From Methanobacteriota archaeon (GTDB lineage: Archaea; Thermoplasmatota; Poseidoniia; Poseidoniales; Thalassarchaeaceae), in the NCBI GenBank assembly GCA_002712285.1, contig PATC01000004.1:17401-60380 (forward strand): 42,980 nucleotides of DNA, read 5' to 3'. Positions 8,506-17,316 of this stretch are shown here, piece by piece. A model generated the notes under the pieces. It saw nothing but the letters and a program-made list of their open reading frames with translations. It did no database searches and had not been told where the DNA came from. A program made the position numbers and the translations under genes. Within the stretch, counting starts at the first letter, position 1; the number at the start of each line of letters is the position of its first letter.

Positions 8506-9096
8506 ATGCCTACACTCGTAATGATGCATGGACTCACTGGTACAGCTGAAATGATTCGTCCTCTCGCCGAATCATTACTTGCTCCAAAGATGTGTTTGAT
8601 ACTCCCCCAGGCCCTCATTCCTCACCCTAATCGAGGTTTTGCCTGGTGGCTTAGGGATGCCCCGCCTACGGATCCACTTGATGATGCCTCAATTCAGCAG
8701 GTTCTGGACTCAGTAGAGATGATTGTCGATCTCATTCTTCGACATGCTCCTGACGATGATATCATCCTTGGTGGATTCTCTCAAGGGGCTGCAATGGCTC
8801 TCGAAGTCATGCAACATCCCTCAATTCGATATTCTGTGAAGGGGCTGATCCTGATATCTGGAAAGGTTCTGAGGTATCAGAATGTGGCTAAACATCTGCA
8901 AGACTACCCGGTCCCTGCTGTTTGGATGCATGGGAATCGTGATGAGATGGTTCCGATGCATCAGGGGATAGAAGTGTATGACGTATTGAATGAAGCGGGT
9001 TGTCCACTTCTTGATCTGCGCCATGAAAAAGGTCACATGGTGGATCTTTCTCAGAAGGCGAAAATAGTTGATTGGGTCAGTTCAGTAGTTGTATGA
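8506..9096 (+). CDS. Phospholipase/carboxylesterase-type alpha/beta hydrolase
   Basis: 196-residue cytoplasmic alpha/beta hydrolase of the small carboxylesterase (Abhydrolase_2, YpfH-like) group. Nucleophile elbow GGFSQGAAM with Ser92, acid Asp146 in HGNRDEMVP, and His177 in HEKGHMVD give a complete triad in the right order. The oxyanion region is MMHGLTGTAEM near the N-terminus. No signal peptide. It starts nine bases after the lipoprotein stop, with a GAGGTT ribosome-binding-like sequence. Its 3' end overlaps the convergent glutaredoxin gene by about 20 bases. Substrate unknown; small ester or thioester hydrolysis is the family role. Confidence 0.88.
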   Translation: MPTLVMMHGLTGTAEMIRPLAESLLAPKMCLILPQALIPHPNRGFAWWLRDAPPTDPLDDASIQQVLDSVEMIVDLILRHAPDDDIILGGFSQGAAMALEVMQHPSIRYSVKGLILISGKVLRYQNVAKHLQDYPVPAVWMHGNRDEMVPMHQGIEVYDVLNEAGCPLLDLRHEKGHMVDLSQKAKIVDWVSSVVV

Positions 9097-9340
9097 GTTC
9101 ATCAGAACCGCCTACGAAAACAGGTTGATCTCCCCTTAGGTCGTAAATTACGGGTACGGTCCTCCACCCGGTTTGAACAGTCGCTTCCATGTGAGTATCA
9201 CGATCTTGATGCGCATCAACTTCGATGTATGTTAGACCCCGAGTATCAAGAATCCGCTTCGCTCGAACACAATACCAGCAAACATTGGTCGTAATTAGGA
9301 GAAAGTCCTCCTCTGATGCCAGATGCTGGTCGAGAGCCAT
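9077..9340 (-). CDS. Glutaredoxin-like thiol-disulfide protein
   Basis: 87 residues with a thioredoxin fold. The active site CWYC (Cys21, Cys24) follows a hydrophobic strand LLITTNV, the cis-proline loop is TVPVIY, and GGSDEL matches the usual glutathione-binding end of glutaredoxins. It may reduce protein disulfides or ribonucleotide reductase using a low-molecular-weight thiol that is not known here. It is the last gene of a minus-strand run (hydrolase, GH38-like, GHMP kinase, glutaredoxin), 30 bases after the kinase stop, and overlaps the convergent hydrolase tail. Confidence 0.87.
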   Translation of the reverse strand: MALDQHLASEEDFLLITTNVCWYCVRAKRILDTRGLTYIEVDAHQDRDTHMEATVQTGWRTVPVIYDLRGDQPVFVGGSDELIQLLN

Positions 9341-9370
9341 AGATGGACATTGATTGGATGGTCTTGAACC

Positions 9371-10231
9371 TCACGAATCAATGACGAGACCTTCATCATC
9401 GTAGTCCCACTCAATTCGGGACCAACCTGCTTCTGTGCAGGCTTGAGTTACAACGTCTTGTGCGCTTGGTCGAACAAGGAGGATAGCACAACCTCCAGCG
9501 CCGGCCCCTACTGCTTTCCAACCCATGACCTGTTTTGTTGCCTGTAATGGTTCGATGACCGTCTTGAATGGTTCGTGTATGGTTTCATCAATTAGATCTA
9601 CACCCTCACAGACTCGATTTAACGCTTCCACGACACTATCACGACGGTCTCTGTTGAGTCCCTCCGACATAGTTCGTGCCGCTTGTCGAAGAATAAGGAG
9701 TCCTGAGTGAACGTTCTCATCGTTCTCCTTGAATCGTTTCCAAACCGAGTCGTGGACATCTCCTGAGACATGGCGTAAACCTGAATCAAATAGAAGTAGA
9801 TGTTTGGAAAGCCAGTTTCTTACACTCATAGGAGGTTCAAGGGGTAGAGGTTCGACATCATCACCAATGAACATCAAGTGATTGAAACCTCCAAGGGCCG
9901 CAGCCCACTGATCTTGTCGTCCACCAGTGTTTCCTAGTTTCATCTCGAATTGGAAAGCGTTTTCAGCGATTTCTATAGGATCTGATTTTCCTCCATCAAT
10001 AGCACCTATCATTGCTACATTGATTGCTCCAGTCGTACCAAGTCCTCCTCCAATTGGCGTTGTACTTCGATGATTAGCTATCAGGCAACCATCTTCATCT
10101 GTAGTCACAGAAGCAGTCGCGTAGAGATTAATTGCGAAGTTGACAACCTCTCCTCCAAATCCTGCTGCATAGAGAGGTACATCCGTCCAACCCCCAGCGA
10201 GGTCAATTCTTGTTGGTGCGCGTGCCTTCAT
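9371..10231 (-). CDS. GHMP-family sugar kinase (heptose/fucose kinase-like)
   Basis: 286 residues. N-terminal RAPTRIDLAGGWTDVP is the signature of the sugar-1- or -7-phosphate branch of GHMP kinases (heptose-7-phosphate kinase HddA, fucokinase). Motif 2, PIGGGLGTTGAINVA (about 59-73), is the ATP phosphate loop, and GAGAGGCAILLV near the C-terminus is motif 3. The ATG at 10231 is preferred over a GTG at 10264 that would overlap the upstream GH38-like gene, because the protein then begins directly at the first conserved motif. It lies 17 bases after the GH38-like stop, so the two are likely co-transcribed, consistent with a sugar pathway. The exact sugar is unknown. Confidence 0.85.
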   Translation of the reverse strand: MKARAPTRIDLAGGWTDVPLYAAGFGGEVVNFAINLYATASVTTDEDGCLIANHRSTTPIGGGLGTTGAINVAMIGAIDGGKSDPIEIAENAFQFEMKLGNTGGRQDQWAAALGGFNHLMFIGDDVEPLPLEPPMSVRNWLSKHLLLFDSGLRHVSGDVHDSVWKRFKENDENVHSGLLILRQAARTMSEGLNRDRRDSVVEALNRVCEGVDLIDETIHEPFKTVIEPLQATKQVMGWKAVGAGAGGCAILLVRPSAQDVVTQACTEAGWSRIEWDYDDEGLVIDS

Positions 10232-10248
10232 GTTATTCGGCTCCGAAA

Positions 10249-13200
10249 TCAGGATAAGCGCCACTGTATGATTGCTCCAGCAGGAACGCTGGCCTCAAAG
10301 GAACCGTTCTTCAATTCGATCTTTTTCTTACGAGCATTTTCAATCATACTACATTCGTGTACTCGATCTAAATCTATGTCCGAAAAGATTCGTCCATTCC
10401 AGTCGGTCTCTGTCGGATTGTAGACGCGCAGAATCATTGCTCCACCATCTTCAGACGGCTTGAAACAGGATAGTGTCGGTGCTGCACCATCTCCCTCAAA
10501 TCGGAAATGAGTCATACTTCGTCCAATTGTGCCCGGAGTAAGTGCTTCATCAAAGAATCCGTTTGGAAGCGGCTTCTTCATGGCTGATTGAAGGGTTGCA
10601 TTCGTGGAAAATCGTTCTGCTTCGCCATGTACATCGGCTTCACTCCATCCGCTTGTATAGGGCATCAATGACCATCGTATGATCGAGGATCCCATGCACT
10701 GTGCGCCGGGAGCTGCGATAATCGCATCAGCAGCACTGGGCCTCGACCCGAAGCCGGCTTGTGAAGTCCATCCAACGGAACGGACCAGTGTCAGAGCAAG
10801 GTCATAGCCACCAGGATCCGAATCATCAGAGAGAACAACTTCGTATTCGTTTACTCCAGGTGCAATTAGAGCGAAGCCGCCGTCATTTTTCCCATCTTCA
10901 GTTCCCTCAACGGCGATGAATCGTTCCATAGGTTGTGTAGGTACGAGTGGTTGATGCCATGTAGGGTCATGTGGGTGAAGAACAGGACGTCGCACAACAT
11001 CGAAAGGAGAACCAACGTTTGCATGAGTAAGATGCATCCCAGTAGGTATGATCATCCGAAGACGATGATCTTCAGCCTGATTATCGACCCACGTTTCAAC
11101 ATCAACCGTCTTTGCTCCAAGGCGAAGGCTGACGAAGTGGTCGATTACGACGGCTCCAAACTCAACGCTTCGAGATTGTGTTGCAGGATCGAAATAGGCT
11201 GGAACACTCCAGACGATGCGGATATGTGCTGTGGCGCACCATTCGTCTGATTTCTGGAGCATGGTGGTGGTTTGAATTCGTGTAATATCACTATCGTGAA
11301 GACGACGATCTAAGGGTTGAGCCCGGAGGCTCATCGGAGTTTCCTGAGGTCCGGGGTGACCGCCAGCACTGTGGTCATGAGCATCACCTGCGTCCTCAAC
11401 ATCTTCCAATCGACCAATTCCGGGGAAGCGTCGTTCAGTGGCTAAATCGATTAGATCAAAGCGTCCATCGGGTAGGAATTCGATGCGGAGGTGGCCGTTT
11501 TCCATTGCTCGGAGTTGGCCCGTGTCAACTTCTGTAGAGACAGGTGCATCAGGTAGTGTCGATGGGCTAGCATGTCCAGGAATTGCATGTAGGACATGGA
11601 TTCCTGGAGGGATTTTGTGTACTTGGACGCGGCCACGAATTCGAGGTAATTCAAGGTCAACGTGATGGTCACGATGGAGATGTGTGTCTGGTTCCGGTGC
11701 AACTTGTACAATATCACTGATTAGTTCGGCACCTCTAGGTGCCTTGGAAAACTCTAGGTGCACGGGGTTCCCGCTATCTAGCCAACTTCTGTAGGCTGGA
11801 ACAGCGAGATCTACAGGAAGCATTCCAGACCATTCAACCCCTAACGGGTTGTTGATTAGCAGAGGCACAGCATCCCGATCGATATGATGGAGATTCATTG
11901 AATCTGCAAGTTCTATTCGTACATCTTCCATAACCATCTCAATAGTTTCCTGAGCATGTCGGAAGTCATCTTCCATGTCCATGTGTACGGAATCTGGGCC
12001 CAGCCCACCGAGCTCATTTGAACCATGGTTCCTTAGGACAATATCCCACGCGCTCCTGAGTCGATCATTTCGATTGCGACCTCCATGGAACCAACTCATG
12101 GCACAGAGTGGTTCAAGTCCATGTGTCAGAAGTCGGACTGTGTGGTCATTCATTCGTTTGAGATACATTCGAGCAGAAATAGCCCCACTGTGCAATGCAT
12201 GGTCCCATCCATGTCGCATCTCTCCATCGTACGTATACAGTGTCTTACGTCCAACCCACTTGCGGATTTCCTTTCCGAATCCTGTGAAGGAGGAGTGCTC
12301 AAAGTGAACATCTCCCTTCATCGCGTTGTTTGATTCAGCAATCAGGCGAGGCAAACTCGTTTGAGCCATCCCATGTCGAGTTGAATTACCAAAACCCATC
12401 ATAGGAGGAAGCCAGCCATATTTCTCGAGGTGCATATTGCAGATGTCTTCGATCCGTTTTGTCCCTGAATGGAGGTCTATTTCGGAACTATCCTTCGAAT
12501 CAGTCATTCGTTTCTCAAATCCCCAGCCGGCCAGAGGGCGTCCATTCGGTATCTGTTTGATTGCGAGCACAGAGGCGTGGTTTCCAGGTGACGTCCACTT
12601 GAACACCCCGCGAGCGTCTTGAATCCAAGGGCCAGCACCTCCTGAGAAAATGACCTCGTCAGATCCGACCCCACTAAGGAGTGCAGGCAATTGACTGATG
12701 TGAGAAGAAGATCGAGGCATTGGTGTTGAACCAATATTACCGCCTAGGGTCTTGATGTCACTTTGGCCACGCATCAGGTTGCGAATGAGCGATTCACTCC
12801 CACATAGGAACTGAGCAGGAGGATTATACCATGGTCCAATGTTTAGGCGCTCTGAATCGATTAGAGACATGATTCTGCCTCGATTTTCGGGTCTTGAGCG
12901 GAGGTAATCTTCGATCAGTAATGTCTGACCATCTAAATCAAAACTAGGAAATGTCTCTTCATTACTTTCCAAGAGTGTAAGGAGATCGTCCATCATGTCG
13001 AGTAGAAGGTGGTGGTTAGATGCTGAAGATCTGACGGCAGTACGTGGCCATAGAGCATATGGGATTATGTGTCCGCTTCGTTCAGTTTTTGGTAAATCGT
13101 CATACACGGAGCCAGCAGGAGCTAGAACTTCGCGAGGTTGAGTAATTACTGCAGGGGGGGCTTCATCTGGTTCGGCTTCAGAAAGCGGTACTCGATTCGG

Positions 13201-13776
13201 TAGTGCATCCAGTGCCTCTACAGTAATCTCCATCGGTTTGCGTTCATCGGTTCCGAATCTATCGATGATCATCGGGCCGCCGGATACTACTTCCTCAGAA
13301 TCGGCACCATCATCCTTAGAGTCCTCTTCTTCAGAATCCACTACTGGAGCTTCTTCCTGCTTTTCTTCTTCTGGTTCTACTTCAGAAGTGTCTTTTTCCT
13401 CTTCTTCCGGCTCTGCTCCAGGATTTTCCTCTTGGTCTTCGACCTCAGATTCAACTTCCTCTTTCTCAAAAGCGCTTGTCGGTGGAGCCATCATAGGAGG
13501 TCCTCTGGAGGGAGGTCCACGAGCAGGAGGTCCACTTGGTGGGCCCTTAGTTGGAGGTGATTGGGGTGAAGAGGAAGGTGGGCCGGGTGATGGCGGGCCA
13601 GATGATGGAGGGCCACGCGGTGGTCCTTTTGGTGGCCCAGACGGCTTGCTAATCGGGGGTCCTGAAATCTTTGTATCGCCTGAATTTTGCTGATCCATCT
13701 CGGGTTTATCCTCAGGCACAGGTGGTCCCTTTGGAGGCTTCTTCGGGGGTCCACGTGGAGGCCCGGGGGGTACCAT
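10249..13776 (-). CDS. GH38-like protein lacking catalytic residues, with Gly-Pro-Pro-rich and acidic N-terminus
   Basis: 1175 residues without a signal peptide. Residues 1 to about 95 are GPP/PP repeats with Lys/Arg and Ser. About 100-165 is strongly acidic (EEE/EED runs). From about 215 the sequence follows GH38 alpha-mannosidases: FDLDGQTLLIEDYL, GPWYNPPAQFLCGSESLIRN, QLPALL, SARMYLK, EPLCAMSWF, AWDIVLRNH, VHMDMEDDF, then the C-terminal beta domains with EDVEDAGDAHDHS and DHRLRMIIPTGM. The functional residues are changed. The HxD zinc motif aligns with His236-Ile-Ile, the nucleophile Asp with Arg355 (MPRSSSH), and the zinc His/Asp of NHPHDS with Ser586/Asn587 (NHGSNE). I infer a non-catalytic or repurposed fold, perhaps a glycan-binding or scaffold protein. 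It is upstream of a sugar kinase and downstream of a membrane hydrolase. Confidence 0.78.
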   Translation of the reverse strand: MVPPGPPRGPPKKPPKGPPVPEDKPEMDQQNSGDTKISGPPISKPSGPPKGPPRGPPSSGPPSPGPPSSSPQSPPTKGPPSGPPARGPPSRGPPMMAPPTSAFEKEEVESEVEDQEENPGAEPEEEEKDTSEVEPEEEKQEEAPVVDSEEEDSKDDGADSEEVVSGGPMIIDRFGTDERKPMEITVEALDALPNRVPLSEAEPDEAPPAVITQPREVLAPAGSVYDDLPKTERSGHIIPYALWPRTAVRSSASNHHLLLDMMDDLLTLLESNEETFPSFDLDGQTLLIEDYLRSRPENRGRIMSLIDSERLNIGPWYNPPAQFLCGSESLIRNLMRGQSDIKTLGGNIGSTPMPRSSSHISQLPALLSGVGSDEVIFSGGAGPWIQDARGVFKWTSPGNHASVLAIKQIPNGRPLAGWGFEKRMTDSKDSSEIDLHSGTKRIEDICNMHLEKYGWLPPMMGFGNSTRHGMAQTSLPRLIAESNNAMKGDVHFEHSSFTGFGKEIRKWVGRKTLYTYDGEMRHGWDHALHSGAISARMYLKRMNDHTVRLLTHGLEPLCAMSWFHGGRNRNDRLRSAWDIVLRNHGSNELGGLGPDSVHMDMEDDFRHAQETIEMVMEDVRIELADSMNLHHIDRDAVPLLINNPLGVEWSGMLPVDLAVPAYRSWLDSGNPVHLEFSKAPRGAELISDIVQVAPEPDTHLHRDHHVDLELPRIRGRVQVHKIPPGIHVLHAIPGHASPSTLPDAPVSTEVDTGQLRAMENGHLRIEFLPDGRFDLIDLATERRFPGIGRLEDVEDAGDAHDHSAGGHPGPQETPMSLRAQPLDRRLHDSDITRIQTTTMLQKSDEWCATAHIRIVWSVPAYFDPATQSRSVEFGAVVIDHFVSLRLGAKTVDVETWVDNQAEDHRLRMIIPTGMHLTHANVGSPFDVVRRPVLHPHDPTWHQPLVPTQPMERFIAVEGTEDGKNDGGFALIAPGVNEYEVVLSDDSDPGGYDLALTLVRSVGWTSQAGFGSRPSAADAIIAAPGAQCMGSSIIRWSLMPYTSGWSEADVHGEAERFSTNATLQSAMKKPLPNGFFDEALTPGTIGRSMTHFRFEGDGAAPTLSCFKPSEDGGAMILRVYNPTETDWNGRIFSDIDLDRVHECSMIENARKKKIELKNGSFEASVPAGAIIQWRLS
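13491..13773 (-). repeat. Imperfect GPP-coding triplet-rich repeat
   Basis: Tandem-like GGA/GGT-CCA/CCT codons encode repeated Gly-Pro-Pro units spaced by Arg, Ser or Lys (for example PPGPPRGPPKKPPKGPP). The units vary in codon use, so they look old or selected at the protein level rather than freshly expanded. The encoded tail is likely extended and polyproline-like. Confidence 0.7.
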
Positions 13777-13839
13777 GGTGGTCAGTGATGGATGAGGATA
13801 ATGAAACTGCCCCGTCGAAATTGGGATTTTTTCCGTGCT

Positions 13840-15564
13840 TCATTCATTATGAGGTGCCCGGTATTGGATGCAATCTAATCCATCTGGGAGCCCTTCATTC
13901 AATGCGTCATCTCGTAATAAAATCGGCTTGACAGTTGTCCCGTCTGACCATTTTCCAAGATCAGCTAATCTCCCATCGGTACCTTCGAGATATGCCCGTG
14001 AATCGTTTACTCTATCGTTTACGCCTTCTGCATGGGCAAAAAGGTGAATCGCCTGCGCCTCAAGCCTCGGGTACAGGAATAAATCAGCAGAATGTTCGTG
14101 TAGTTGACTTGCAGGTGTGTAATGACTTGTCATTATCACCGGGAATCCATGTTCGTCTGTTTGGACATATAGATACAATACTGTTAGAATTGGCTCTGCA
14201 GTTCCATCCCTTGTAGAAATCCGTTCTTGATGGAATCTTCCAATGCAAGGGTGGACACTTAGGTCCCGTTCATATTCTACGATATGTGCGATTGTATGAT
14301 CAGGGATGGCTGAAAGATTTCCATAATGAGTATCTGCATTCGATCCTAACCATGAAGCTTCCATATCGATAATCAACACTTCAGATCCCCATCCAGATTC
14401 CAGTAGGTCTGTAAGTATCCAAGGTAGCATTCCTGCTCCTCCGCTATGGCCGTAAATCCACAGTCGACTTGGATCAATCGTAGTATTTTCGCCAATTGAT
14501 TTCTGAACATCGTTCCGAAGGTCAGATGAAGTGTTGTTGAGTTGAGCCCACGCCAAGTTGAGATTGGCTTTCACATGGTCGAAACGAGGAATGTGCTCTG
14601 CAGCATCACTTCCTCCTTCTTGGTAAGTTATCACACGGTCATTTGGGATGTTCTCAGGTCGTGCATTATTTGGATACTCAACGAGGATAACTACCACTCC
14701 GCGGCTAGCAATACTCTGGACGGTATCTACCATAACTGTGGGGTCGTAACCTCCTAGGCCATGTAAGAGAAGGCCAACTGGCAACGCTATGCCTTCACTC
14801 GTAGTTCCAACGGTAATTGGATGATGGATGTGTATCATCCAGTTTCGTTCCTCAAGATTTTGAGTAAACCATCCTACGTGTTCCTCAGGGATTTCTCCTT
14901 TGAAGGAAGTTGTCTTTACATCGAACATTGGTGCATCTTGAGTAAAAGAGTACGGAATATGTTCAGGAGGGTTAGGTGCAAAGCCACTCATGGCAATGAT
15001 GTTCGGGCCAGAAAGTAGTAGGGCAATGCAAAAGAATACAGTGAGAAAACTCCCAGTCACTGGGTCTGTAGGGCTTCTCCGATCACCTCTAAGAAGCCGA
15101 AACATGCCTTCGAGCGTTTTTGCAATGTGTGTATCACAGAGTATGAGTAGCATTAGTGCTAGCCCCATTCCTGCTCCGATTAGGAAAGGAGTTGCACGGA
15201 TTTGTCCTGCTGAATATAATAGGTCGATGAGTATGTAGATAATTGCGAGGGCGGAAAACCAACCAAGAAAGAACAAGCATATTGGACGAATCCAGTGGCT
15301 GAAACCAACAAATATGTCAATTCGTCCTCTTGTTCTTATTTCTCTTACAACAATGGCGACAGTGACTAGAATTCCTGCAACTATCCAGCCTTCTAAGATA
15401 CGAATTGATATCATCATTGAAACTGAAGAGTAGGCAAACCAATAGACTGCATCAAAAATATCTTCGCCACCGGCAAGTTCTCGAAATATCCGATTAGATG
15501 CTAGGATGGCGCCGAGAATGAACCACGTAACAGCAGTTCTACGACGTTTCCACATGGTATTCAT
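13840..15564 (-). CDS. Polytopic membrane protein with C-terminal alpha/beta hydrolase domain
   Basis: 574 residues. The N-terminal part has about five hydrophobic helices (about 10-25, 60-73, 92-114, 126-143, 172-192). The remainder is an alpha/beta hydrolase: oxyanion loop LLLHGLGGYDP (about 266-275), nucleophile elbow YGHSGGAGM with Ser374, acid and His candidates in the last 150 residues (for example HLFAHAEGV). No clear homolog is recalled; it is reminiscent of acetylhydrolase and dienelactone hydrolase-like folds. With an odd number of helices the hydrolase would lie on the opposite side from the N-terminus, probably outside. It heads the minus-strand run with the GH38-like and GHMP kinase genes, 63 bases upstream of the former. 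It may de-esterify extracellular lipids or glycans; this is inference. Confidence 0.78.
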   Translation of the reverse strand: MNTMWKRRRTAVTWFILGAILASNRIFRELAGGEDIFDAVYWFAYSSVSMMISIRILEGWIVAGILVTVAIVVREIRTRGRIDIFVGFSHWIRPICLFFLGWFSALAIIYILIDLLYSAGQIRATPFLIGAGMGLALMLLILCDTHIAKTLEGMFRLLRGDRRSPTDPVTGSFLTVFFCIALLLSGPNIIAMSGFAPNPPEHIPYSFTQDAPMFDVKTTSFKGEIPEEHVGWFTQNLEERNWMIHIHHPITVGTTSEGIALPVGLLLHGLGGYDPTVMVDTVQSIASRGVVVILVEYPNNARPENIPNDRVITYQEGGSDAAEHIPRFDHVKANLNLAWAQLNNTSSDLRNDVQKSIGENTTIDPSRLWIYGHSGGAGMLPWILTDLLESGWGSEVLIIDMEASWLGSNADTHYGNLSAIPDHTIAHIVEYERDLSVHPCIGRFHQERISTRDGTAEPILTVLYLYVQTDEHGFPVIMTSHYTPASQLHEHSADLFLYPRLEAQAIHLFAHAEGVNDRVNDSRAYLEGTDGRLADLGKWSDGTTVKPILLRDDALNEGLPDGLDCIQYRAPHNE

Positions 15565-15660
15565 ACTGTTGCCCGGTCGGCGATTGCATGGTTGAGGTTT
15601 TCACCGTTTGTCTACTCGTACTCGCGGCAATCTCAAGTCGAGGTCCTGTCTGGCAGGTCT

Positions 15661-16569
15661 ATGGCGGATGAGACAGTTGAGGCGGAACTCATCGATACTG
15701 ACTCGTCAGAGTCTAGTCCTGCCATGGCAGTTCGTATTGCTTCCCTCTATCCATTAGGTAAGTCAAATGATGCAATTCCTGCAAATATGATTCGAGCAGT
15801 ATGGCTCTCTACTATCGTGTTTACCATTCCATTTCTTGCAGCGCTACCGCTCCTAAACCCTGAACCAGAACAGGAAGTCCAGGATTGGTATGCAGATTGG
15901 GCAACCCAGTCGTGGTCAACAGAAGTCGGTCAGACCGTCTCTAGTGGATCTCGTGTCGAAGCTATGGTAACGATTGATCAGGGCGGAATATTGGTTGCGA
16001 ATTATTCGGTTGAAAATCAAGGGGGTACTTTTTCAGGAGCCGATTGTCAACCCCAATGGCTAGCTGAACTTCGAGCCCCTGATCCGGTCAATTACTCCGA
16101 TGGTTCGAATGATACCTCGTGGTCTGCGGAAAACTGGGAGGGCACGGATTCTGTTGTGATTGATACTCCTGTCCCTGAAATGGAGGCTTCATCCAGTGAT
16201 GAACTCCAAGAGGCGATTTTTAACTTGAAGAGTGACACACAGGTTTGGATGTATGGTCGCGGAGAATGGATACTCTCTGTCACGAATCAGGGAAGTGAAG
16301 GTGTCGCTTGTTTTGGAAGCGCCCAACAAGTAACATTCGTTGTTAATCTAACTATATCACAATGGAGAGAACCACGCTTTGCTGATGGTGACTTTAATTT
16401 CACAAGTTCGACTGTAGGAGGAGGTACTCCAGTTGGTACTTTCGTTGCACTTGGTGGCTCTGTTCCTCTCCTGTTGATTGCTGCTGCAGTTACAATCGGT
16501 TTGAAAAAATCAGATAATTCTCCTTCTGAAGAGCAAGTAGATACTGGCGGAAACACTACAGAAGATTGA
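15661..16569 (+). CDS. Two-helix membrane protein with extracytoplasmic domain, function unknown
   Basis: 302 residues from the ATG at 15661. An upstream in-frame TTG at 15592 would add 23 residues of unlike composition, so I reject it. Residues 1-42 are acidic and cytoplasmic in character, helix 1 spans about 43-65 (AVWLSTIVFTIPFLAALPLL), a Ser/Trp/Asp-rich domain spans about 66-257, and helix 2 about 258-281, followed by a short acidic tail. The middle domain contains several Trp and beta-strand-like stretches but no motif I recognise. It is divergent from the membrane hydrolase and ends six bases before the convergent kinase-like gene. Confidence 0.75.
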   Translation: MADETVEAELIDTDSSESSPAMAVRIASLYPLGKSNDAIPANMIRAVWLSTIVFTIPFLAALPLLNPEPEQEVQDWYADWATQSWSTEVGQTVSSGSRVEAMVTIDQGGILVANYSVENQGGTFSGADCQPQWLAELRAPDPVNYSDGSNDTSWSAENWEGTDSVVIDTPVPEMEASSSDELQEAIFNLKSDTQVWMYGRGEWILSVTNQGSEGVACFGSAQQVTFVVNLTISQWREPRFADGDFNFTSSTVGGGTPVGTFVALGGSVPLLLIAAAVTIGLKKSDNSPSEEQVDTGGNTTED

Positions 16570-16575
16570 GAATTT

Positions 16576-17316
16576 TCAGGATAATATTGCTGAATCTAAT
16601 GCCTCTTGAGCCGCGCTTCTTGCATGCCCAGAACGAATCAGTCCATCCATGACCAACCCTAGCCAATTACTGGTAGAGTCAGTTCCAGATGGCGCTTCAG
16701 CCACTCCATAGGCGTGAGCGTCGGCAGCCCATCCTTGCTCGATATCTCTGCCAATAACGTGAGGTACGAGTGTCTGCCGATGTATACGTTCAAGCGTCGC
16801 AATTCTTCCCTCTTTACTGGAATCAACTGGCCAATTTTCTAGTTGAGCAATTTCGTCGATTTGCTCCCCATCAAGCAAGAGAATATGCATCTGTCGTATA
16901 CGAGGTACAACAACTCCCCAGATGTCATTGAAACGATCGGAGGGCGAGTCGAGAATGAAAGCGTTGAGTGTGCCTTCGAGTTCAGCGAAAGTAAGTGCTG
17001 CTGACCAGGCTGCGAATTCTTCTTCATCACCGAGAATACTTCTGCCACCAGTAAGTAACCATCTGGCACCATTCAGTAAATCATGCCAGTCGAATGATGC
17101 ACGATGTATTTCATGTGGTTGAAGAGAAGGCGGAAATGGACAGTCGCTTCCATCACGTTGTATCCACCATACGTCTCGACCTAGTTCATGGAGGCTGGTA
17201 GAGACAGCATGGACTATGCCAGTCCCCTTTGAATCCTCAGAGGCGAATCCGACAACCCTCCCCATTGGCCGTGCCATGGTGCGGGCTAATAGACCGAGAT
17301 GAATGAGTTTGTTCAT
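16576..17316 (-). CDS. Unassigned protein, weakly like PfkB/ribokinase-fold sugar kinases
   Basis: 246 residues, no membrane segment. I do not recognise it firmly. The end SGTDSTSNWLGLVMDGLIRSG followed by an Ala-rich helix resembles the anion-hole/catalytic helix of PfkB kinases (GAGDxF), but the Gly-Ala-Gly is not kept. The front, with VHAVSTSLHELGRDVWWIQRDGSD, resembles the first strand-helix-strand of that family. If related, it is divergent and shorter than the usual 300 or more residues. Its ATG overlaps the Pelota stop by four bases (ATGA), so it is very likely translated from the same mRNA as Pelota and Fhs. A link to C1 metabolism or to translation quality control is possible but unsupported. 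Confidence 0.6.
   Translation of the reverse strand: MNKLIHLGLLARTMARPMGRVVGFASEDSKGTGIVHAVSTSLHELGRDVWWIQRDGSDCPFPPSLQPHEIHRASFDWHDLLNGARWLLTGGRSILGDEEEFAAWSAALTFAELEGTLNAFILDSPSDRFNDIWGVVVPRIRQMHILLLDGEQIDEIAQLENWPVDSSKEGRIATLERIHRQTLVPHVIGRDIEQGWAADAHAYGVAEAPSGTDSTSNWLGLVMDGLIRSGHARSAAQEALDSAILS

Noticed and set aside
13238-13693. A 151-residue Ser/Gly-rich plus-strand frame opposite the acidic and GPP region
   Set aside because: It is the complement of low-complexity Pro/Glu codons, which automatically yields long open Ser/Gly frames.
13491-13776. Repeat-like DNA that might suggest a CRISPR or tandem array
   Set aside because: The units are short, imperfect and in frame with a Gly-Pro-Pro coding tract; there are no spacers of constant length.
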